6,804 nucleotides of DNA. It comes from Candidatus Pacearchaeota archaeon (GTDB lineage Archaea; Nanoarchaeota; Nanoarchaeia; Pacearchaeales; GW2011-AR1). Position numbers and translations under genes: made by a program. Of the stretch, positions 1-4,245 are shown in pieces; within the stretch, counting starts at the first letter, position 1; each line of letters starts with the position of its first letter. The stretch covers positions 1 through 6,804 of the forward strand of contig NZAS01000123.1 in the NCBI GenBank assembly GCA_002686195.1, in the 5' to 3' direction. The notes under the pieces were generated by a model. That model worked only from the letters and a program-made list of their open reading frames with translations, did no database searches and was not told where the DNA came from.

Positions 1-78
1 AAAATATTAGAATGTTTTATGTATATCTCAGTAGTTGGACTAGGAGTTACAGCTGCAGAAAAATTTGGTAAAAAATAG
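1..78 (+). CDS. C-terminal end of an unidentified protein (5' truncated)
   Basis: The window opens inside a reading frame that ends with TAG at 76-78. The 25 visible codons contain a hydrophobic stretch (MYISVVGLGVTAA) followed by a lysine-rich end (EKFGKK). This resembles the end of a small membrane-associated or helical phage protein, but too little is present to assign a family. The stop lies 33 bases upstream of the gp26-like gene on the same strand, so it probably belongs to the same operon. The frame could be open by chance; the clean stop just ahead of a good ribosome binding site supports a real gene end. Confidence 0.5.
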   Translation, partial: KILECFMYISVVGLGVTAAEKFGKK

Positions 79-100
79 TTATTATTCTAAAATAAATCAA

Positions 101-106
101 TAGGAG
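101..106 (+). promoter_or_regulatory. Ribosome binding site of the gp26-like gene
   Basis: TAGGAG is followed by a five-base spacer and the ATG at 112. It is one of the strongest Shine-Dalgarno matches in the window and fixes the start of the gp26-like gene. The rest of the 79-111 gap is AT-rich, and I see no convincing promoter in it. Confidence 0.75.
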
Positions 107-111
107 TCTTT

Positions 112-873
112 ATGGCTGAAACTAAATTTCCAACCGAGATGGTTAATTTACCATCTAAGGGTTGGTTTTATGATAGTGCTAATCCACTTTCAAGCGGTGA
201 AGTGGAAGTAAAATATATGACCGCTAAAGAAGAAGATATTCTCACATCTCAGAATCTTATACAAAAGGGTGTTGTCTTTGATAAATTATTGGATGCTTTA
301 GTGGTGTCTAAGATAAAGTTAGATGATATGTTGATTGGTGATAAAAATGCAGTATTAATTGCTGCTCGTGTTCTTGCATATGGTAAGAATTATGAGTTTG
401 ATTACATAGATCCAATGTCAGGTGAAAAGGGAAGAGGTAAACTCGATTTAACAAAACTTAAAGATAAGAAAGTTAAATTTGATAAAGACAGTAAAGGTAA
501 AAATGAATTTGAATTTCAGTTGCCAGCTTCAAAAAGAATGGTTACTTTTAAGTTACTTACATCAGCTGATGAAAAGGCGATTGATAAAGAATTGTTATCT
601 ATGAAAAAGATAAATAAACTTACAGGTATAGATCCTGCTGTTACAACACGAATGAAAAGAGCTATAATTGCTGTTGACGGTGATAGAGAAGTACAAACAA
701 TTCGTAAGTTTGTTGATACTGAATTTCTTTCTATAGATGCTTTGAAATTTCGTACACATCTTGCTGAAATGACTCCCGATGTTGCTATGGTATATCAACA
801 AATAATATCTGATGGCTCTGAAGAGGAGATGACGGTCCCTATGACCGTCCAGTTTTTTTGGCCTGCGTCCTGA
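112..873 (+). CDS. 26: T4 gp26-like baseplate hub / tail assembly protein
   Basis: The 253-residue product carries the N-terminal signature of the T4-like gp26 family (Pfam 'T4 bacteriophage base plate protein'): LPSKGWFY at residues 13-20, NPLSSG at 24-29, then KYMTAKEEDIL at 34-44. It continues with an IQKG..FDKLL segment and an AARVLAYG segment. T4 gp26 is shorter (208 residues); marine relatives are nearer this length. In T4 gp26 is needed for hub assembly and is not an obvious part of the mature baseplate, which fits an assembly factor. The ATG at 112 follows a strong AGGAG. The gene ends in MTVPMTVQFFWPAS, and the coding DNA for this end contains a 7-bp hairpin and a seven-T tract where ribosomes may shift into the next frame. 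Family assignment is from recognised motifs; the chaperone role is inferred from position ahead of the tape measure. Confidence 0.85.
   Translation: MAETKFPTEMVNLPSKGWFYDSANPLSSGEVEVKYMTAKEEDILTSQNLIQKGVVFDKLLDALVVSKIKLDDMLIGDKNAVLIAARVLAYGKNYEFDYIDPMSGEKGRGKLDLTKLKDKKVKFDKDSKGKNEFEFQLPASKRMVTFKLLTSADEKAIDKELLSMKKINKLTGIDPAVTTRMKRAIIAVDGDREVQTIRKFVDTEFLSIDALKFRTHLAEMTPDVAMVYQQIISDGSEEEMTVPMTVQFFWPAS
831..849 (+). other. Perfect 7-bp hairpin just before the T tract
   Basis: GACGGTC (831-837) and GACCGTC (843-849) are exact reverse complements around a five-base loop (CCTAT). Five of the seven pairs are G-C, which stands out in this AT-rich sequence. CAG separates the stem from the seven T residues at 853-859. 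The same bases form an imperfect direct repeat encoding MTVP then MTVQ. A purine-rich AGAGGAG lies just upstream at 822-828. The structure could pace ribosomes or mRNA at the shift site, or act as an intrinsic terminator; the sequence alone does not decide. Confidence 0.7.
853..859 (+). promoter_or_regulatory. Probable programmed frameshift site (seven T)
   Basis: Gene 26 reads CAG TTT TTT TGG and stops at 871-873. If the Phe tRNA on TTT (856-858) slips forward one base it re-pairs perfectly with TTT (857-859), and the next codon is GGC at 860, opening the gp51-like frame. A -2 slip reaches the same frame with one extra Phe. The -1 frame ends at TAA 909-911, so it does not give a long extension. 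The next zero-frame codon is TGG, read by a single tRNA, which could favour a pause. Frameshifting in genes just upstream of the tape measure is known across tailed phages (-1 in lambda, -2 in Mu); here it is inferred. Confidence 0.65.
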
Positions 874-1075
874 AGATAAACCAAATATCCACGAAGAAAT
901 ATTTTCATTAATGTATTATGGTAAAGGATTCAACTTTACCGAAGTCTATAACATGCCTATATATCTTAGGCGATTCTATCTTAAACGATTAAATAAACAA
1001 TTGGGCGATGAAGCTGAAGCTGTTAAAAAATCTAAAACTAAATCTAAAGTAGTAAAACCACCATCATACCGTTAG
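860..1075 (+). CDS. gp51-like frameshift extension of the hub/tail assembly protein
   Basis: This frame is open from just after a TGA at 842-844 to TAG at 1073-1075, offset +1 from gene 26. Past the T tract it encodes 71 residues beginning GLRPEDKPNIHEE, then FSLMYYGKGFNFTEVY, NMPIYLRRFY, and a basic Lys/Ser/Pro tail ending PPSYR. The aromatic, MP and LRRFY pattern looks like a conserved small domain. The only ATG is at 911, which would discard the first 17 of these residues and leave 54; only a weak GAAGAA precedes it. Expression as a fusion with gp26 is therefore more likely: about 320 residues after a +1 shift, 321 after -2. Its place directly after gene 26 suggests the slot of marine 'gp51' hub assembly catalysts, but I could not verify homology to the larger T4 gp51. 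A homopolymer sequencing error is the main alternative. Confidence 0.65.
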   Translation, partial: GLRPEDKPNIHEEIFSLMYYGKGFNFTEVYNMPIYLRRFYLKRLNKQLGDEAEAVKKSKTKSKVVKPPSYR

Positions 1076-1139
1076 TAATTTTTTAATAATTTGATATTTA
1101 TTATTGAGTATCCACACCCAATCAAATTTAAAAAATATC

Positions 1140-1143
1140 GGAG
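1140..1143 (+). promoter_or_regulatory. Ribosome binding site selecting the start at 1151
   Basis: GGAG lies seven bases before the ATG at 1151. The same frame has an earlier ATG at 1091 with no Shine-Dalgarno sequence, and the residues it would add (mostly from AT-rich spacer) look non-coding. This site therefore decides the start of the 78-residue protein. Confidence 0.7.
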
Positions 1144-1150
1144 AATTATT

Positions 1151-1387
1151 ATGGCTAGTCGTGAAGTTGTAAAGGAATTTTTAGGAGCATTAATGAATAA
1201 GATTGCTGCTAATAGAGGTCGGGCTGCTGCTAAAAAGATTTTAAATAGTCCCGAAACTAAAAAATTAGCTATTAAAGCTCGTAATGCAACTAATGATTTA
1301 GTAAACGATTTACAGAAAAGAGCTTCTAAAGGACAGCCTGGTGCTCAGCAGACTTTAGATTTATTAAAAGATTTAGGATTAGATTAA
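1151..1387 (+). CDS. Small basic helical protein of unknown function ahead of the tape measure
   Basis: The 78-residue product is predicted almost entirely helical and is rich in Lys, Arg and Ala (for example NRGRAAAKKIL and ETKKLAIKARNATNDL), ending in an amphipathic segment (TLDLLKDLGLD). No signal peptide or membrane segment is visible and I do not recognise the family. It follows the gp51-like frame after 75 bases and its stop is one base from the tape-measure start, so the two are probably translationally coupled. This position suggests a small tail-assembly or baseplate-hub accessory protein; that is inference from context only. The start was chosen from the GGAG spacing. Confidence 0.75.
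   Translation: MASREVVKEFLGALMNKIAANRGRAAAKKILNSPETKKLAIKARNATNDLVNDLQKRASKGQPGAQQTLDLLKDLGLD
1374..1378 (+). promoter_or_regulatory. Ribosome binding site of the tape-measure gene, inside the upstream gene
   Basis: TAGGA sits ten bases before the ATG at 1389, within the last codons of the 78-residue gene. With a one-base gap between that gene's TAA and this ATG, reinitiation by terminating ribosomes is also likely. Confidence 0.5.
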
Positions 1388-1388
1388 T

Positions 1389-4244
1389 ATGGCTATTAAA
1401 AGAGACCTTTCAGACGCTGAACTAAAAGCGCTTCGCAAAGAAGTACAAGATTTTCAAAGCATTGCGAAAGATGCGATTTCGCAACTGAACGTTGCTAAAG
1501 ATTTGTCAACGCAGTATACATTAAACATGAGGGATATTCGTGATTTGACAGATGAAACAGGAACGATTTTAAAAGATGCGAATCCTGTAATGAAAAAACG
1601 TGTAAAACTTTGGCAGGAGTCTGCTGATTTGACTAAAGAAGTGGTACAGAATGCTGTTAATTTAGGTACAGAAGAATTTAGAACTTTTAATATTGCACAA
1701 AAACTTGCAAAAGCTCGTAGAGATGGAAATGATTCAACCATACGAATGTTGGAATTGGCGAAAGATATTTCAAGTGAACATGAAAAACAACATAAGTTAT
1801 TAACATCACAAGCAGCTCTTTTTGGACAACCACTTAAATCATTAGATACGATGATAAAACAGATACCTATTATAGGCGATCTATTATCAGCTTCACTTGG
1901 GTTGGAAGATATAGCTGATGATATGGTAAATACTTTTAAGGCAACTGCTGCTCAAAAATTATTGGGTAAACAGGCAGTAGAAGTTGATGTTACTCCAACA
2001 GTAGAAGATCTAAATATACCATCCCAAACTGTAGATGTTGCTACAGCAATTGAAGATAAGGTTAATGTGCCTATAGATGGAAATGCTCTGGAAAAAGAAG
2101 TAGCGGGCAGTTTAAATAAAGCGTCTGTTACGGGAGGCAAGACTGTTGGTTCTTCAATAAAAGGCAGTATTGGTGCGGGAGTGGTAGAAGGAGTAACATC
2201 TGGAGCGTTTGAAGCTGCTAATGATTTAAGTACGCGTAATCCTTTTGAAGAAAAAGAGGTTTTTAGTATATTTGGGAAGGTCAAAGACTTTTTTATTAGA
2301 CCCAAAGTTAAGAATGAAGATGAATTACAGCTAGAGTCACAAGATCAAATTTTCAAAACGGTGTCTGCTGATTTACTTAAAGTACTAAAAATAGAGGCAG
2401 ATGAATTACCTACATTGTCAGTAGAGAAAGCTTCTGAAGAAGCTGCTGTTAAAGTTAAGAATGAAGAACCTGTAGCAACAGAAGTAGAAACAGTTGCAGT
2501 TAAAGAACCAGATTTTGGGCTGAGTGGGGGTATCGATAAAGCTAAAGAACTTTCAATAGCACGACAAGGAGTGGTTGAAAAGGAAATGCTTAAGGCTGGA
2601 AAATCAATAAAAGACCTTCCTAAAGTTGAATTATTTACAAGTGATTGGAATAAATTTCAAAAAGATTTTGCTGGAATGGGAAAGACTTCTACAGAGGTTA
2701 GTGGAGAATGGAATGATTGGGGAAGAGCTAGTCTTGAAGCACGATTACAATTAGACGCTATGGCTGAAGAAGCAGCCAAAACTGCAGTTTCTACAGAAGA
2801 ATCAGTTGATAAAACGGAAGAAATGAAGAAAAAAACTAGTGATGTTAGTAAAGCAGCTGAAGGAGTATTAAGTCGTATTAATATGTTCCCTATCGTGATT
2901 GGTGCTGCTGCTGTAGTAATGTTAAAATTATTAAAAAATTCATATGGTGTAACCAAAGAATTAGGTACAAGTGTAGATCATATGAAAGATTTTGCTAGTA
3001 TGTTAAATCCCGCAGCAGTTATAGCTTTTGCTAAAGAGTTTGGAACGATAGAAAATTTAACTGCAGCATCAGCTTTGAATTTAAAAGTAATGTCATATCG
3101 ATTTGGAGTTAGTGCTGAAAATGCTGCTAAGTTAACTAAAGCTATGCGCACTTTAACAACAGATGGCACAGGTCGAATGATAGAAGATATGATGATATTT
3201 AATGAGGAGTTACAACGTGCAGGAAAAGTTGCTCCAGCACAGGTTATGGAAGATTTGGCTGCTAATACTGAAGCATTTGCTAAGTTCGGTAAAGATGGCG
3301 GTAAAAATATACTGTATGCTGCTGCTGCTGCTGCTAAGTTGGGTATTAGTGTAGGTGATATAGCTACTACTGCTGAATCACTTTTGGATTTTGAAAGTTC
3401 TATAGAAAAACAATTTGAAGCACAAATATTATTGGGTAGAAATATAAATTTAGAAAAAGCTAGACAATTAGCGTGGGATAATGATTTAGTAGGATTGGGA
3501 GAAGAATTAGTTAGATTAGTTGGCAGTGAAGCAGAGTGGAATGATATGAATGTGATTAAAAGAAATGCTTTATCAGATGCGCTTGGTATGAATATTGAAA
3601 AAATATCTTCTGTGATTGGCGCACAAAGTACTGTCAATGATTTAACTGCACAGCAAATGACCATTATGGATGTCATGGGTAATACTGTTGACTCAATTTG
3701 GGCTGGATTTGTTGGTATGGCTCCTGTCATACTGGGAATAGTAGGGACTTTAGTTGCAGCTTTACCAGCAATAAGAACTGCTATGTCTGGTGGTTTATCT
3801 AGTGCGATTGATACTATGTCAGTAATTAAAGGTATGGGTATTCTTGCTGTAGGAACAGGTACCGGTATTGCTGCTGGAGTTGCGTTACAAAATATTAGTG
3901 ATGTTGAATCACACCATACTTTGAAACCAGGAGAAATGGGAATTGGAGATGAAGATAGAGTTATTGATTCAAGTGAAGTTGCTTTAACAGAGGGCGATGC
4001 TCAAAAATTACAATTTCCAGATTTTGAAAATTTAATGCCAGTACCAACAATAGTACCAGATTATACTTCACTCTTTGAAACGTTGACTGCCGCAGTTGAT
4101 AGTACTAATGTTGAATTACAAAAAATATCATCAGATTCCGATAAAGGTAAGATAGTAGGTGCAGTAGCTAATCTTGATAAAACTACTCGTGAAGAGGGAG
4201 CAAGATGGCGTAGTGCGATAAACAGTTTAGCATTGGGACAATAA
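1389..4244 (+). CDS. Tail tape-measure-type protein
   Basis: The 951-residue product has the build of a tail tape measure. Residues 1-150 are charged and helical with coiled-coil character. IPIIGDLL (159-166) is followed by a hydrophilic linker rich in Val, Thr and Glu, a Gly/Ala-rich stretch near 254-280, and another long helical region. Hydrophobic segments lie near 499-515 (FPIVIGAAAVVML), 770-795 (IWAGFVGMAPVILGIVGTLV) and 815-835 (MGILAVGTGTGIAAGVAL). Near 842 comes HHTLKPGEMGIGDEDRVI, then a helical C-terminus. Such proteins fill the tail tube, set its length and leave at infection; the hydrophobic parts may aid membrane passage. It is far longer than T4 gp29 (590 residues), its likely functional counterpart; I see no clear sequence match to gp29 by eye. 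It is the longest complete gene here and directly follows the assembly-chaperone-like genes. Role is inferred from architecture and position. Confidence 0.75.
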   Translation: MAIKRDLSDAELKALRKEVQDFQSIAKDAISQLNVAKDLSTQYTLNMRDIRDLTDETGTILKDANPVMKKRVKLWQESADLTKEVVQNAVNLGTEEFRTFNIAQKLAKARRDGNDSTIRMLELAKDISSEHEKQHKLLTSQAALFGQPLKSLDTMIKQIPIIGDLLSASLGLEDIADDMVNTFKATAAQKLLGKQAVEVDVTPTVEDLNIPSQTVDVATAIEDKVNVPIDGNALEKEVAGSLNKASVTGGKTVGSSIKGSIGAGVVEGVTSGAFEAANDLSTRNPFEEKEVFSIFGKVKDFFIRPKVKNEDELQLESQDQIFKTVSADLLKVLKIEADELPTLSVEKASEEAAVKVKNEEPVATEVETVAVKEPDFGLSGGIDKAKELSIARQGVVEKEMLKAGKSIKDLPKVELFTSDWNKFQKDFAGMGKTSTEVSGEWNDWGRASLEARLQLDAMAEEAAKTAVSTEESVDKTEEMKKKTSDVSKAAEGVLSRINMFPIVIGAAAVVMLKLLKNSYGVTKELGTSVDHMKDFASMLNPAAVIAFAKEFGTIENLTAASALNLKVMSYRFGVSAENAAKLTKAMRTLTTDGTGRMIEDMMIFNEELQRAGKVAPAQVMEDLAANTEAFAKFGKDGGKNILYAAAAAAKLGISVGDIATTAESLLDFESSIEKQFEAQILLGRNINLEKARQLAWDNDLVGLGEELVRLVGSEAEWNDMNVIKRNALSDALGMNIEKISSVIGAQSTVNDLTAQQMTIMDVMGNTVDSIWAGFVGMAPVILGIVGTLVAALPAIRTAMSGGLSSAIDTMSVIKGMGILAVGTGTGIAAGVALQNISDVESHHTLKPGEMGIGDEDRVIDSSEVALTEGDAQKLQFPDFENLMPVPTIVPDYTSLFETLTAAVDSTNVELQKISSDSDKGKIVGAVANLDKTTREEGARWRSAINSLALGQ
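3318..3335 (+). repeat. Six-fold GCT trinucleotide run (Ala6) in the tape-measure gene
   Basis: Six consecutive GCT codons encode alanines 644-649, between ILY and KLG. The neighbouring Ala codons elsewhere are mixed, so this run is a small microsatellite that could vary in length by slippage, changing the protein by whole helical residues without breaking the frame. Confidence 0.8.
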
Positions 4245-4245
4245 A

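Noticed and set aside
79..111. Possible T4-type late promoter before the gp26-like gene
   Set aside because: The TATAAATA consensus is absent; CTAAAATAAAT is only a loose resemblance in AT-rich sequence. No exact consensus was seen elsewhere in the window either.
911..1075. gp51-like protein translated independently from the ATG at 911
   Set aside because: This would discard coding-like sequence between 860 and 910 and has only a weak GAAGAA upstream. It cannot be excluded but is less likely than frameshifting.
1085..1105. AATAAT/ATTATT inverted repeat in the spacer before 1151
   Set aside because: Six A-T pairs around a nine-base loop are weak and expected by chance in AT-rich DNA; no T tract or operator-like features accompany it.
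1091..1150. Upstream ATG at 1091 as the start of the small helical protein
   Set aside because: No ribosome binding site precedes it, the added residues come from AT-rich spacer, and the ATG at 1151 has GGAG at proper spacing.
2978..3730. A 250-codon minus-strand open frame opposite the tape-measure gene
   Set aside because: It is the mirror of an Ala/Lys/Asp-rich + strand gene with biased codons. The product is Ser/Ala/Ile/Leu-rich with no recognisable domain, and all other genes here are on the + strand. The shorter minus-strand frames at 595-801, 1454-1741, 1952-2305, 2657-2956, 4061-4252 and 5332-5580 fail for the same reason.
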